Shown here piece after piece: positions 24,829 to 33,964 of a stretch of 64,000 nucleotides of DNA. The stretch lies in assembly GCF_006438785.1 (NCBI RefSeq), contig NZ_RCZB01000001.1:1313912-1377911 (forward strand). Direction: 5' to 3'. Below the pieces are notes generated by a model. That model worked only from the letters and a program-made list of their open reading frames with translations. It made no database searches and was not told the origin of the DNA. Every line of letters begins with the position of its first letter. Position 1 is the first letter of the stretch. This DNA comes from Rhodanobacter glycinis. GTDB taxonomy: Bacteria; Pseudomonadota; Gammaproteobacteria; Xanthomonadales; Rhodanobacteraceae. Both the position numbers and the translations under genes were made by a program.

Positions 24829-25758
24829 ATGCAACCCGTCAGCCAGGCCCGTCTGCAGATTCACTTCTGCGTGTTGCTGTGGGGCTTCACCGCGATCCTC
24901 GGCAAGCTGATCACGCTGCCGGCGTTGCCGCTGGTGTGGTGGCGCATGCTGCTGGTGGTGGTGACCTTGCTGCTGATACCAAAGGTGTGGCGCGGCCTGT
25001 TTGCGATGCCCGCCCGACTGCGCTGGGCCTATGCCGGCATCGGCGTGCTGGTATCGCTGCACTGGCTGAGTTTCTATGCCGCGATCAAGCTGTCGAATGC
25101 TTCCGTCGGGGCAACGTGTATTGCGTTGGGCCCGGTATTTCTGGCCTTCATCGAACCGTGGATCGCCAGGCGCAAGTTCGACCCACGCGAGCTGATGATC
25201 GGCGTGGCGGTGGTTCCCGGGGTGGTGCTGGTGGTCGGTGGCGTGCCGCACGACATGCGCCTTGGCATCGCGGTCGGTGTGTTGTCCGCGTTATTAGTGG
25301 CGTTCTTCGGCGCGCTCAACAAGCGGCTGGTGGAACACGGCGATCCGCTGACAGTGACCTTCATCGAACTGGGCACCGGCACCGTGTTTCTCACCCTGCT
25401 CGCGCCCTTGCTGCCGCACGCCGGGCCGGCCTTCGTGCTGCCGAGCCTGCACGACGCGCTGCTGCTGCTGGCGCTGTCGTTCGGCTGCACGCTGCTGCCG
25501 TTTGCGCTGGCACTGGTGGCGTTGCGCCACATGAGTGCGTTCGGCACGCAGATGGTGACTAACCTGGAACCGGTCTACGCCATCGTGCTGGCGATCGTGC
25601 TGCTCGGCGAGCAACACGAACTGGATCGCTGGTTCTACGTCGGCGTGGCGGTGATCCTCGCCGCGGTGTTCGTGCATCCGCTGCTGAATCGCCAGCAACG
25701 CGGCACGAAGCAACCGGAGCTGCTCGGCACCACAGAAAGCCACAGCATGGTGGATTGA
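24829..25758 (+). CDS. EamA/DMT-superfamily transporter
   Basis: 309-residue inner-membrane protein with about ten hydrophobic helices arranged as two EamA repeats (first about 12-140, second about 150-290). The FWGFTAILGKL-like opening and LGEQHELDRWFYVGVAVIL in the last helix pair are typical. Substrates of this superfamily are metabolites or amino acids and cannot be inferred. The start MQPVSQARLQIHF is chosen over an ATG 30 nt upstream. It is convergent with the ATP-grasp gene; a short CTGC/GGCC stem lies between them (25762-25784). Confidence 0.85.
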   Translation: MQPVSQARLQIHFCVLLWGFTAILGKLITLPALPLVWWRMLLVVVTLLLIPKVWRGLFAMPARLRWAYAGIGVLVSLHWLSFYAAIKLSNASVGATCIALGPVFLAFIEPWIARRKFDPRELMIGVAVVPGVVLVVGGVPHDMRLGIAVGVLSALLVAFFGALNKRLVEHGDPLTVTFIELGTGTVFLTLLAPLLPHAGPAFVLPSLHDALLLLALSFGCTLLPFALALVALRHMSAFGTQMVTNLEPVYAIVLAIVLLGEQHELDRWFYVGVAVILAAVFVHPLLNRQQRGTKQPELLGTTESHSMVD

Positions 25759-25795
25759 CTGCTGCGTGGCCGAATCGGCCGCAGGCCCGGCATGC

Positions 25796-27007
25796 TCAAC
25801 CGTCCTTGTCCGTCAACACGGGCGCAAAACCGCCACCGGGAGGCCGGAAATTGGTGGTCTGCCCCTGATAGATGCGTGCGGCGTAGAGCAATGCCTCGCC
25901 ACGATAGGCATAGCAGCGGATGTCGACCTTGAATGCAGCCGTATTTGCCCCGCCAAGCCGTTCGCTGGGTGCCACGACTTCCTGTGCGACGTAGTTGGCA
26001 CCGGCGATGTCGTCCCATACCCGACGCGTGAGCTTGTCGCCGCGGTAGGAGGCCTTGCTGCCGAAACCAGCAGCTGGCTTGAAGAAATAGTGGCGCCGCT
26101 CGGCCCACATGCTGTCGCGGTTCTGTGCCGTCAGCAGACGAGTCTCGGGGACGGCCGCGCTCAAGGTCGCTGTCGAGGTCGGACTTGCGCCAGCAGACTC
26201 CAGGAAATCGCGGTTGCCGAGCAGGCTCAAATTGCGTTTGTCCGCGTACAGCGCATGCGCACGTGGATGCGGGCTGACGGCCACGGCGCCAGTCAGATAA
26301 GCCGTGCGCATGACGGCGTGCGCAGGCTGCTGCAACGCGAAGTCGGTCAGCCGGTTGTAGATCAGATCGACCCGGTTGTCGCCCAGCCGCAGGTGGCCGC
26401 GTTCGAGCCGCAGTTCCTCGGGCGCGCAAATTTCGGCGCGGTAGCCATGCCGGCGAAAGAGTTCGCGGAACAGCACGAATTCCGCGTAAAGGTATTGCTG
26501 TTTCGGCGACTCATCGACGATAGCCACGAAGCCCATCGGCGCGGAGCCACGTTGCAGCTTCCACTCGGTCAGCATGCATCGTCGCACCGCATCGTCCACC
26601 CGCGCCGCGTCGGTAGGCGGTTTGGTCGTCTTGGGCATGCACACACGCTGCGCCTGCCCGAGCAGCGCGTTGAGCAACACGCCGCCCGGATTGGTGTTGA
26701 TTTCGATGAGCCGCGGGCCGTCCGTACCCAGATGAAAATCCAGCCCCAGCAATCCACCCGGCGAGCCCGGATCGAAGCGGGCGATTTCCGGCGCCCATGC
26801 CAGCACGGCCGACTGGTAGACCGGCAACGCGGTCGTCTCCTCGACGGCGGCGACCACTCTGGCCATCTGGTCGATCTGCCGACGTGAGACGTAGACAGGC
26901 AGCGCCGAGAACAAATGCGGGTGCGATTCGGCCAGCGTTGCGGACAGCCCGTGCTCGGCAAGCACGGCGTCAAGCGATGCATGCAGCGCTTGCGGGTCGA
27001 CCGCCAT
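25796..27007 (-). CDS. ATP-grasp-like protein
   Basis: 403-residue cytosolic protein. The segment LLGLDFHLGTDGPRLIEINTNPGG (about residues 105-128) carries the Asp and Glu-x-Asn metal-binding signature of ATP-grasp ligases. The C-terminal block VDIRCYAYRGEALLYAARIYQG resembles their closing strand-helix. A FFKPAAGFGSKASY loop could contact ATP. Neither substrate nor product is known. MAVDPQALHASL was taken as the start; an in-frame ATG 96 nt upstream (27103) is possible but the extra residues look unnatural. It lies beside the copper operon, on the same strand, after a 231-nt gap. Confidence 0.65.
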   Translation of the reverse strand: MAVDPQALHASLDAVLAEHGLSATLAESHPHLFSALPVYVSRRQIDQMARVVAAVEETTALPVYQSAVLAWAPEIARFDPGSPGGLLGLDFHLGTDGPRLIEINTNPGGVLLNALLGQAQRVCMPKTTKPPTDAARVDDAVRRCMLTEWKLQRGSAPMGFVAIVDESPKQQYLYAEFVLFRELFRRHGYRAEICAPEELRLERGHLRLGDNRVDLIYNRLTDFALQQPAHAVMRTAYLTGAVAVSPHPRAHALYADKRNLSLLGNRDFLESAGASPTSTATLSAAVPETRLLTAQNRDSMWAERRHYFFKPAAGFGSKASYRGDKLTRRVWDDIAGANYVAQEVVAPSERLGGANTAAFKVDIRCYAYRGEALLYAARIYQGQTTNFRPPGGGFAPVLTDKDG

Positions 27008-27238
27008 GCAGAAGCACTCGCTATTGAATGCCTCGATCGACGCGACGGAGGCACAGTCGACGGCGCACGACTCCGCCGCCATCCAAAACGGCGGCCGGTT
27101 CACGGCGCTATGCTCGACAGGGTCATTCGGCGTGGTCCCGGAACGATGGAAAACCCCGTCGTACGACCTGGCTTTGATGGTCGTTCATGCGCCGCAGGCC
27201 ATGTCCGGATGAACGACACGTCGATCCCGGCAGCGCGA

Positions 27239-27871
27239 TCATGGTTGTGTTTTTTCCGGGTTGGCGTTGTGCGCAGCGTCGCCGGGCATGAGCATGCCTT
27301 TCATGTCCGCCGCATCGTGGGGATGCGTCTCGCCCTGGTTGTCATCGTCCATGTCCATGTCTTCATCCGGCGGCGCCCTGGCCACGATGTCCTTGTATTG
27401 CTCCGGGGTCATGCCGGGCAGTTTCCGCAGGAACGCCACCATGCTCCAGATCGTGGCGTCGTCATGGCTGGCACCCCACGCCGGCATCGCGCTCATCTTG
27501 ATGCCGTGCTTGATGACCCAGAACGCCTCGCGCGGCTCGATTCGCTCCCGCGACAGATTCGGCGGCTGCGGGTACAGACCCGGGCGGATCTCGGAATCGG
27601 CCATGCCCGGCTTGAGGTGACAGCCGGTGCACATCGCCGCGTATTGGCCGGCACCCTTGAGGATCAGTTGCTGGTCGTCGAGGTTCGGCACCTTGATGTC
27701 CCGCGCGTGATGCGCGATCGAGCGCGCACGCAAGGTCTGCATCAGCGCGTACACGGGCTTGGTGTGGTGGTCGTCGGCACCGATGTTGTAGACGCCCGAC
27801 TCGACGAATGCGCCGACAACGGCGACAACGATGACGCAGAGAATCGCGAGGGTGACGATAAATCGTTTCAT
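27239..27871 (-). CDS. Membrane-anchored c-type cytochrome of the copper operon
   Basis: 210 residues. An N-terminal hydrophobic segment (5-24) acts as an uncleaved anchor or signal. One haem-binding CxxCH (CTGCH) is at about residues 81-85, with a likely axial Met in KMSAMPAWG. The last 45 residues are rich in Asp, His and Met (DEDMDMDDDNQGETHPHD), suggesting metal binding. It begins 9 nt after copB, so it is the last gene of the copper operon. It may pass electrons from periplasmic Cu(I) oxidation; that is inference. Confidence 0.88.
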   Translation of the reverse strand: MKRFIVTLAILCVIVVAVVGAFVESGVYNIGADDHHTKPVYALMQTLRARSIAHHARDIKVPNLDDQQLILKGAGQYAAMCTGCHLKPGMADSEIRPGLYPQPPNLSRERIEPREAFWVIKHGIKMSAMPAWGASHDDATIWSMVAFLRKLPGMTPEQYKDIVARAPPDEDMDMDDDNQGETHPHDAADMKGMLMPGDAAHNANPEKTQP

Positions 27872-27880
27872 GACCTTTCC

Positions 27881-29014
27881 TCAGAACCAGATACGGACGC
27901 CGGCCACCCATTGCCGGTCGAAAACGGCCTGATGCTCGTCGCGGACGAAATCTGCCGTGGCAGCGAAGCGGCGTGTCCAGACTACGCCGATGTACGGCGC
28001 GAATTCCCGCCGGACCTCGTAACGCAGACGCAACCCCAGCTTCGCATCCGTGAGACCGCTTCCAATGCCGCGCGCGGCATCGGACTTGCCATGGAGATTG
28101 ACTTCCAGCTCCGGCCGCAGGATCAGCCGCTGGGTGAACAGCAGTTCGTAGCCGGCACGCAGGCGTGCGGCGGTACGCCCGGAGGGACCGACATAAGCAG
28201 TCGCCTCGATGTCGAACCAGTAGGTTGCCAGCCCCTGGATGCCGAATGCAGCCCACTCGCGCGCCGGCCCGAATCCGGCATCGTGGCGCAAGCCCAGCTG
28301 GGTGCTCCAGAACGTGGCCACGTTGTGGTTCCAGAACGCTTCGAGGTCACCGTCTTCGAGCCTGCCGCGGCTGCGCTCGCCTTCGGTGCGTACCCACAAT
28401 TTGTTCTCGTCGTTACCGTACCAACCTTCGGCCTCCCAGCTCTGGCCGTTGGCATCGCGGCCGTGGAACGCTTCGAGTTGGTCAATCAGCAGCATGCCGA
28501 ACGGCGCGCTGCCGTGCATGTGTAACCCGTGCACGGAGCCGCCCGCAACGCCGTCGGAATAATCGTCACTGCGTGCATCCGCCGGCGCACTGCCACCCTG
28601 CATCGGCCCCATGGTCATGCCTGGGATCGAACCCATGTCTCGCCCAGCGTCATGGTTCATGCCTGGCATGGCTGCGTGGTTCATGCCTGGCATGGCTGCG
28701 TGGTCCATGCCTGGCATCGAATCATGATCCATGTCGCTCATGCTCTTCATTTCATGGGACGAGGAGGTGGATTCGGCAGGCGCGTATTTCTTCCTCTCCT
28801 TCGCGCCGGGCGCTTTCGTTGCCGGTCTTGTGGTACTGCCGACCTGGGTCGGGGCCGCCATGCCCGGCATGGCGCTCATGTCCATCGGCACCGTGCCGGT
28901 GGACGAGGCAGGTGTGCTTTGGGCCGATGCCGTCAGCGGCAATGCCAGCAGCAGCGCGACCAGCAACGCGGAATGCGGCGGAACGAATGAGGTGTTACAG
29001 CGACTCATTTTCAT
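27881..29014 (-). CDS. copB: Copper-resistance outer-membrane protein CopB
   Basis: 377 residues with a Sec signal (about 1-31). Residues 40-150 are a Met/His/Asp-rich linker with repeats of the type MPGMNHAA. The C-terminal ~230 residues (from GMLLIDQLEAFHG to a final WF-type end, VAGVRIWF) form the CopB beta-barrel. CopB contributes to copper sequestration or efflux across the outer membrane. The ATG overlaps the copA stop (ATGA). The linker DNA holds two perfect 24-bp direct repeats and a partial third (28654-28725), so copy number may vary between strains. Confidence 0.93.
   Translation of the reverse strand: MKMSRCNTSFVPPHSALLVALLLALPLTASAQSTPASSTGTVPMDMSAMPGMAAPTQVGSTTRPATKAPGAKERKKYAPAESTSSSHEMKSMSDMDHDSMPGMDHAAMPGMNHAAMPGMNHDAGRDMGSIPGMTMGPMQGGSAPADARSDDYSDGVAGGSVHGLHMHGSAPFGMLLIDQLEAFHGRDANGQSWEAEGWYGNDENKLWVRTEGERSRGRLEDGDLEAFWNHNVATFWSTQLGLRHDAGFGPAREWAAFGIQGLATYWFDIEATAYVGPSGRTAARLRAGYELLFTQRLILRPELEVNLHGKSDAARGIGSGLTDAKLGLRLRYEVRREFAPYIGVVWTRRFAATADFVRDEHQAVFDRQWVAGVRIWF
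28654..28725. repeat. 24-bp tandem repeats in copB
   Basis: Units at 28654-28677 and 28678-28701 are identical over 24 bp; a third at 28702-28725 keeps about the first 16 bp with one change. Each unit encodes eight residues of the metal-binding MPGMNHAA motif, so changes in unit number keep the frame. Confidence 0.88.
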
Positions 29015-30768
29015 GACACCACCACCTCGCGGAACATGCCTGCCTCCATGTGATACATCAGATGGCAGTGGTACGCCCAGTGGCCGGGATTGTCGGCCGA
29101 CACGGCATAGGTGATGCGCTGCGCCGGCTGCACGTTGATGGTGTGCTTGCGCACCTGGAACTGGCCGTCCGGATTCTCCAGCTCGCTCCACATGCCATGC
29201 AGATGGATCGGGTGGTTCATCATGGTGTCGTTGACCAGCACGATGCGCAGACGCTCACCACTGTTGAAATGCACCGGCTTGGCGTCGGAGAACTTCACGC
29301 CATCGAACGACCAGATGAAGCGCTCCATGTTGCCGGTCAGGTGCAGCTCGATTTCACGGCTGGGTTCGCGCACGTCGATCGGACCACCGATCGTGTGCAG
29401 GTCGGCGTAGGTCAGCACGCGTCGGCCGTTGTCGCGCAGGCCGATACCCGGGTCGTCGAGGCTGGTGCGTGGCATGTCCACATGCATGTCCACGCCGGGG
29501 CCGTATTCGGTGCGGGCGTGGCGCACCACGGGTGCAGCAGCGGATGGCATGCCGGGCATCGAACCATGGTCCATGCCAGCCCCCGACATCCCTTGCATGT
29601 TGCCGTGACCGGCATCACCCATCACCATCGCGCCCATCATGTCCTGCATGCCCAGCCACTGGACGGGATCGGGCTTGGGCACTTCCGCTTGCATCCCAGC
29701 GCGTGGTGCCAAGGTGCCGCGGGCGTAACCCGAGCGGTCGATCGACTGGGCGAACAGCGTGTAGGCGCGCTCGTCCTGCGGCTCGACGATCACGTCGTAA
29801 GTTTCGGCCACGGAGATGCGGAATTCGTCGACCGACACCGGCTCGACATCCTGGCCGTCGGCCGAGATCACCGTCATCTTCAGCCCCGGAATCCGCACGT
29901 CGAAAATCGTCTGCGCCGAACCGTTGATGAAACGCAGGCGGATCTTTTCGCCGGGTTTGAAGATGCCGGTCCAGTTGCCGGCCGGCGCCGCACCGTTCAT
30001 CAGGTAGGTATAGGTGTAACCGGAGACGTCGGCGAAATCGGTCGGGTTCATGCGCATCTCGTTCCACATCTTGCGCATGGCGAGCGCCTGACTCAGACCC
30101 TTCTCGTGCACATCGCGAAAGAAATCCGGCACCGTCGGCTGGGCGAAGTTGTAGTAATCGCTCTGCTTCTTCAGCCTGGCGTAGATGCGCTCGGGATTTT
30201 CGTCGGTCCAGTCGTTGAGCATCACGACATAGTCGCGATCGGCCGGATGGCGATGCGGACCGGCTGGCTCAATCACCAATGGGCCGTATAGCCCGGTCTG
30301 CTCCTGGAAGCCCGAGTGCGAGTGGTACCAATAGGTGCCCGCCTGACGCACCTGGAACTGGTAGAGAAAGGTTTCGCCGGGTGCAATGCCATCGAAGCTG
30401 AGACCCGGCACGCCATCCATGCCGGTCGGCAGAATGATGCCGTGCCAGTGAATGGAGGTCGGCACGCGCAACCGATTGGTCACGCGCAGGTTCACCGTGG
30501 TGCCTTCCTTCCAACGCAGGATCGGACCAGGAATACCGCCGTTGACGGTGGTCGCCAGGCGCGTGGCGCCGGTGTAGCTGACGGGTGTTTCGGCGATGTC
30601 GAGCGCGAAGTCGGTGCCGCTCAGCACCGTGGGCTGGCCGGGGCTGGTCAGCGCCCAGACGTTCGAGGGGCGCAGCAGGCCCAAACCGGCCAGGGCGCTG
30701 CCGAAGGCGACACCCTGCACGAAGCGACGCCGCGACAGATCTGCCGGGGGCGGGGAAAACAGGTTCAT
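29011..30768 (-). CDS. copA: Copper-resistance multicopper oxidase CopA
   Basis: 585-residue periplasmic oxidase that converts Cu(I) to less toxic Cu(II) and binds copper. The N-terminus has a twin-arginine signal (LSRRRFVQG). Copper-site motifs are present in order: SIHWHG, TYWYHSHSG, then near the C-terminus NHPIHLHGMW and the type 1 site HWAYHCHLMYHMEAGM. A Met-rich stretch (MQDMMGAMVMGDAGHGNMQG, about residues 375-410) probably binds extra copper. The start was chosen at MNLFSPPPADLSRRR; 111 nt separate it from copL. Confidence 0.97.
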   Translation of the reverse strand: MNLFSPPPADLSRRRFVQGVAFGSALAGLGLLRPSNVWALTSPGQPTVLSGTDFALDIAETPVSYTGATRLATTVNGGIPGPILRWKEGTTVNLRVTNRLRVPTSIHWHGIILPTGMDGVPGLSFDGIAPGETFLYQFQVRQAGTYWYHSHSGFQEQTGLYGPLVIEPAGPHRHPADRDYVVMLNDWTDENPERIYARLKKQSDYYNFAQPTVPDFFRDVHEKGLSQALAMRKMWNEMRMNPTDFADVSGYTYTYLMNGAAPAGNWTGIFKPGEKIRLRFINGSAQTIFDVRIPGLKMTVISADGQDVEPVSVDEFRISVAETYDVIVEPQDERAYTLFAQSIDRSGYARGTLAPRAGMQAEVPKPDPVQWLGMQDMMGAMVMGDAGHGNMQGMSGAGMDHGSMPGMPSAAAPVVRHARTEYGPGVDMHVDMPRTSLDDPGIGLRDNGRRVLTYADLHTIGGPIDVREPSREIELHLTGNMERFIWSFDGVKFSDAKPVHFNSGERLRIVLVNDTMMNHPIHLHGMWSELENPDGQFQVRKHTINVQPAQRITYAVSADNPGHWAYHCHLMYHMEAGMFREVVVS

Positions 30769-30878
30769 GGAATCTCTCCAGGGCAAGCGATATCGAGCGT
30801 TCGTACTGATCACAGCCGATTGCCACGATCGCCGACACGCGACGACCACGAGCAAAGCTCATCAAAAACGAGGGAGAG

Positions 30879-31286
30879 TCAGACCGCCGGCGGTCGCAAT
30901 GGAGGGGCGGTATTCAACGATGGCGCGCTGCCGGGTAGCGGCATGGCGTAGCTGGCGACGATCGCAGTCGGGGTCGGAACAACAGCCCCCCCGGGTAGCA
31001 AGGTCGTGCTGCACATCGCAGTACAACTGCAGGCATGACCTGTCATGCCGCCGCACAAACCGGCCTGATTGTCGCAGCAGGACCCGGACGCCTTGTTGAC
31101 GGCCACATGGTGATGACCGTGTTCACTGGCCGCCGCAACCGTTGCGTGCATGGGGTGGGAGTGAGGCACCCCCGACATGCCCATCGGTGCAGCGGCCAAT
31201 GAGTTGATGACCAGCATTAGCCACGCCAGCACGCCCATCGCCCGAAGGCGACGTGAACGGGCGAGCAGGCGCAGCGAGAAGATCAT
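30879..31286 (-). CDS. copL: CopL family metal-binding regulatory protein
   Basis: 135 residues. A hydrophobic segment (about 15-35) serves as signal or anchor. A His-rich run follows (SEHGHHHVAV), then a cluster of cysteines (SCC, LCGG, CSCTAMC). In Xanthomonas a CopL protein precedes copA-copB and is needed for copper-induced expression; the order here is the same. It starts 58 nt after the CusF-like gene stop. Confidence 0.8.
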   Translation of the reverse strand: MIFSLRLLARSRRLRAMGVLAWLMLVINSLAAAPMGMSGVPHSHPMHATVAAASEHGHHHVAVNKASGSCCDNQAGLCGGMTGHACSCTAMCSTTLLPGGAVVPTPTAIVASYAMPLPGSAPSLNTAPPLRPPAV

Positions 31287-31344
31287 CTGACGAGCTTACC
31301 GGTGTGACCTGACGCCCTCAACTCTGGAGATGGGTTCAAATGAC

Positions 31345-31683
31345 TCAAGGCTTGCTGAAGCCCATATGCAGCGTGATCTTGTCGCCGACCTTGAGATCCG
31401 CCATCGACTTGGGTGGGAAATGCACGGTCAGCGCCATGCCCCCGGCATCCACGCCGACCATGCCGGTCTTGGCGTCGACCGTAGTCACGGAGGCAGCCAT
31501 CTTGTGCATGCTGCCGTTCTTGTCGCGATGCATCTTGTGCATCATGCCCTTGTCCATGTGCCCCATGCTGCTCGAAGCAGATGCCGGGCTCATGCTTCCG
31601 GCATCCTGGGCATACACGGTGGTGGCCGCCATGCAAAGGCCAAGCGCGGCCGTCGCAACAATGATTTTCGGTGAGAACTTCAT
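31345..31683 (-). CDS. Periplasmic Met/His-rich copper-binding protein (CusF-like)
   Basis: 112 residues with a Sec signal (1-25, ending VYAQD). A Met/His-rich stretch follows (MGHMDKGMMHKMHRDK). The last 50 residues resemble a small CusF-type beta-barrel: VTTVDAKTGMVGVD, VHFPPKSMADLKVGDKITL. CusF-like proteins chaperone copper or silver in the periplasm. It is the first gene of the minus-strand copper operon and is divergent from rlmJ across 173 nt, where the operon promoter should lie. The CusF assignment is moderate; the metal-binding role is better supported by composition and place. Confidence 0.75.
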   Translation of the reverse strand: MKFSPKIIVATAALGLCMAATTVYAQDAGSMSPASASSSMGHMDKGMMHKMHRDKNGSMHKMAASVTTVDAKTGMVGVDAGGMALTVHFPPKSMADLKVGDKITLHMGFSKP

Positions 31684-31856
31684 GAGGGTGCTCCGCTTGA
31701 TGGGCAGTCGGGCCGAATGCCTGACCGGTTGCAGCTGTGCAACACGCCGAGCCTGCACCGCCTGATGTGCAGGAAAGGTTATGCGCCGTGTGATGCATGA
31801 CCGGGAGCTGGGCGCCGGCGCATCTATACTGGGCCTTCCCGCCCGCCGTGACCGCC

Positions 31857-32780
31857 ATGAATTATCGCCACGCCTATCACGCCGGCAATTTCGCCGACGT
31901 CCTGAAACACACCGTGCTGTTCGCGCTGATCGAGGCAATGCAGGCCAAGCCGACGCCGTTCTGCTACATCGACACCCACGCCGGCAGTGGCAACTACCTG
32001 CTGGACGGTTTCGAGGCGAAAAAGACCAGTGAGTACAAGGATGGCATCACCCGGCTGCATCCGGCCGAAAAGGTGCCGCCGCTGCTGCAACGCTGGCGCG
32101 CCAGCATCCTCGGTGGCGAAGGCAACGAGCAGGGACTGAAGCATTACCCCGGCTCGCCGCTGCAGGTCGCCCGGCTGCTGCGCCCCGACGACAGCGCGCA
32201 ACTGTGCGAGCTGCACACGGAGGAAGCCTCCAAGCTGCGCGATCTGTTCCGCGGAAATCCGCAGGTGCACGTGCATCAACGCGATGGCTACGAGGCGCTG
32301 AAGGCGCTGCTGCCGCCGAAGGAAAAACGCGGCCTGGTACTGATCGACCCGCCGTACGAAGCGCAGGAAGCCGAATACAAACTGATCGAAAAGGCGCTGA
32401 AGGAGGCGCTGCAGCGTTGGCCCACTGGCGTCTATGCCGTGTGGTATCCGATCAAGCTGCGCAGCCAGGTGCAACCGTTCCTGCGCGGCCTGCAACGCAG
32501 CGACGCCAAACGCGTGCTGCGCGTCGAACTGCTGGTGCATCCGGACGATTCACCGCTGCGCCTCAATGGCTCGGGCATGGTGATCCTCAACGCACCATGG
32601 AACTTCGATGACGTGCTGCGTGAGCCGCTGCGCGCGCTGGCCAGCCTGCTGTCGCAGGAGCGCCCGGCCGAAGTAAGACTGGACTGGCTGCTGCAGGAAG
32701 GCGCCGAACCTCCCGCGCCGAGTCCGCTGCCACCGTCACGGCTGCTGCGTCCCGGGCCGCCGCCCCCACGCAGGCGCTGA
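31857..32780 (+). CDS. rlmJ: 23S rRNA (adenine2030-N6)-methyltransferase RlmJ
   Basis: Methylates A2030 of 23S rRNA. The 307-residue protein starts with the family hallmark NYRHAYHAGNFADVLKH, has the SAM-site region YIDTHAGSGNYLL and the catalytic DPPY motif (VLIDPPYEAQEAEY) near residue 166. The C-terminal 25 residues are a Pro/Arg-rich extension (SPLPPSRLLRPG), slightly beyond the E. coli length of about 280. The ATG is set by the family start. Divergent from the copper operon. Confidence 0.95.
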   Translation: MNYRHAYHAGNFADVLKHTVLFALIEAMQAKPTPFCYIDTHAGSGNYLLDGFEAKKTSEYKDGITRLHPAEKVPPLLQRWRASILGGEGNEQGLKHYPGSPLQVARLLRPDDSAQLCELHTEEASKLRDLFRGNPQVHVHQRDGYEALKALLPPKEKRGLVLIDPPYEAQEAEYKLIEKALKEALQRWPTGVYAVWYPIKLRSQVQPFLRGLQRSDAKRVLRVELLVHPDDSPLRLNGSGMVILNAPWNFDDVLREPLRALASLLSQERPAEVRLDWLLQEGAEPPAPSPLPPSRLLRPGPPPPRRR

Positions 32781-32871
32781 TGCTGTCGGCACGCGCTGCG
32801 CCGACACGGCTTGTTGTAGCGTAACGACCATTGACCCGAGTTCCCCCGTCACGTCGCCACTGGAGTCTGCC

Positions 32872-33384
32872 ATGCGTACCGCTGCCCGCGCCCTGCTCTG
32901 CCTGCCTGCCCTGCTGGTTTTGCTGACCCTGGCTGCCTGCGCCCCGGCACCCATCTACAAGGCGGCTCCCCAAGCTGTTGTCGCCACTCCGCAGCAGGTA
33001 GCACAGTCACCCGAACGCTATGCCGGCGGCGACGTGATCTGGGGTGGCCGCATCGTGCAGGTGATGAATTTCACCGACCACAGCGAGGTCGAGCTGCTCT
33101 CCTATCCGCTGGATGCCTCGCAGCGTCCGAAGGCGAACGACAGCGGCAGCGGTCGCTTCATCGCGGTACTGCCCGGCTACGCCGAACCGCTCGATTACCC
33201 GGCTGGCGCCCTGATGACGGTCAGCGGCAAGCTCAACGGCAGCCGCGCCGGCAAGGTCGGCCAGGCTGACTATGTGTTCCCGCTGGTCAGCGCGGCGCAA
33301 TCGCACGTCTGGACGGCCGAAGAAATGAACAAGGGCCGCAACAACGTGCGCTTCGGCCTGGGCGTGGGCGTCGGTATTCACTGA
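32872..33384 (+). CDS. Slp family outer-membrane lipoprotein
   Basis: 170 residues. A lipoprotein signal ends in the lipobox TLAACAP, so the mature N-terminus is Cys22. The body fits Slp/YeaY: PQQVAQSPERYAGGDVIWGGRIVQV, VELLSYPLDASQRP and GRFIAVLPGYAEPLDYPAG. Slp-type proteins are envelope lipoproteins induced in stationary phase in E. coli; their function is unknown. Convergent with a VOC gene across a strong hairpin. Confidence 0.9.
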   Translation: MRTAARALLCLPALLVLLTLAACAPAPIYKAAPQAVVATPQQVAQSPERYAGGDVIWGGRIVQVMNFTDHSEVELLSYPLDASQRPKANDSGSGRFIAVLPGYAEPLDYPAGALMTVSGKLNGSRAGKVGQADYVFPLVSAAQSHVWTAEEMNKGRNNVRFGLGVGVGIH

Positions 33385-33390
33385 TCCTTC

Positions 33391-33419
33391 TGGCGGGCGG
33401 GCGCTTCGCCAGCCCGCCA
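33391..33419. terminator. Hairpin between convergent genes
   Basis: TGGCGGGC and GGCG pair with CGCC and GCCCGCCA around a CTT loop, giving a 12-bp GC-rich stem with one mismatch. There is no long T run, so termination in either direction is likely but not certain. Confidence 0.7.
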
Positions 33420-33424
33420 CCGAA

Positions 33425-33820
33425 TCAGCCCTGGAATTGCGCGAACGTGACGAAGTGGCCACCCGGTTCGCGATAGCCGATCTCGGTGGCGCCATAGAAC
33501 GTGTCGTGCCGCGGCGCCACGATCTCGCAGCCTTCCAGCGCCGCGGCCAGCACGTCGATGTCGTCCACCTCGACGAACAGGCAGCTGCGATCACTCCGCC
33601 AGTGCATCCCCGCCACATGCGGATCGGCCATCAGCGAAGCGATGGTCTGCAGCATCAACTCGATGCCGTTGCCGACGAGGATCACGAACGCCGGCCCGCC
33701 CTCGCCCGGCACCTCCGCCGTCACCGCGTAACCCAGCCGGTCGCGCCAGAACGCGAGGCTCGGAGCAATCGTTTCGACAAACAGCACGGGCGTGGCCTTG
33801 CGGCAAACCGGTAACACCAT
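33425..33820 (-). CDS. VOC superfamily (glyoxalase-like) protein
   Basis: 131-residue single-domain VOC fold of two beta-alpha-beta-beta-beta modules: TPVLFVETIAPSLAFWRDRLGY at the start and YREPGGHFVTFAQF at the end. Metal-ligand positions are only partly recognisable (Glu in IELMLQ). VOC enzymes include lyases, dioxygenases and resistance proteins, so no activity can be assigned. Monocistronic. Confidence 0.83.
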   Translation of the reverse strand: MVLPVCRKATPVLFVETIAPSLAFWRDRLGYAVTAEVPGEGGPAFVILVGNGIELMLQTIASLMADPHVAGMHWRSDRSCLFVEVDDIDVLAAALEGCEIVAPRHDTFYGATEIGYREPGGHFVTFAQFQG

Positions 33821-33964
33821 GGAGCAACTCCTCGAAGGGATGAAAACGCCAGCATGCCGCGTGCGCTGCGCCTTGTATCGGCCTCTCTCGCGACGTGTCC
33901 AGTGGGGTGGCCGGAATTTCCCTCGGTAGCCTACACTTCGGGGCCAACCTCGAAGGAACCGAAC

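Noticed and set aside
25762..25784. Short stem CTGC-GGCC/GGCC-GCAG as a terminator
   Set aside because: Interrupted pairing and no T run; it may help termination between convergent genes but is too weak to list.
31331..31348. GGGTTCAAATGACTC, resembling a tRNA T-arm
   Set aside because: No acceptor, D or anticodon stem can be folded around it; it lies at the 3' end of the CusF-like gene.
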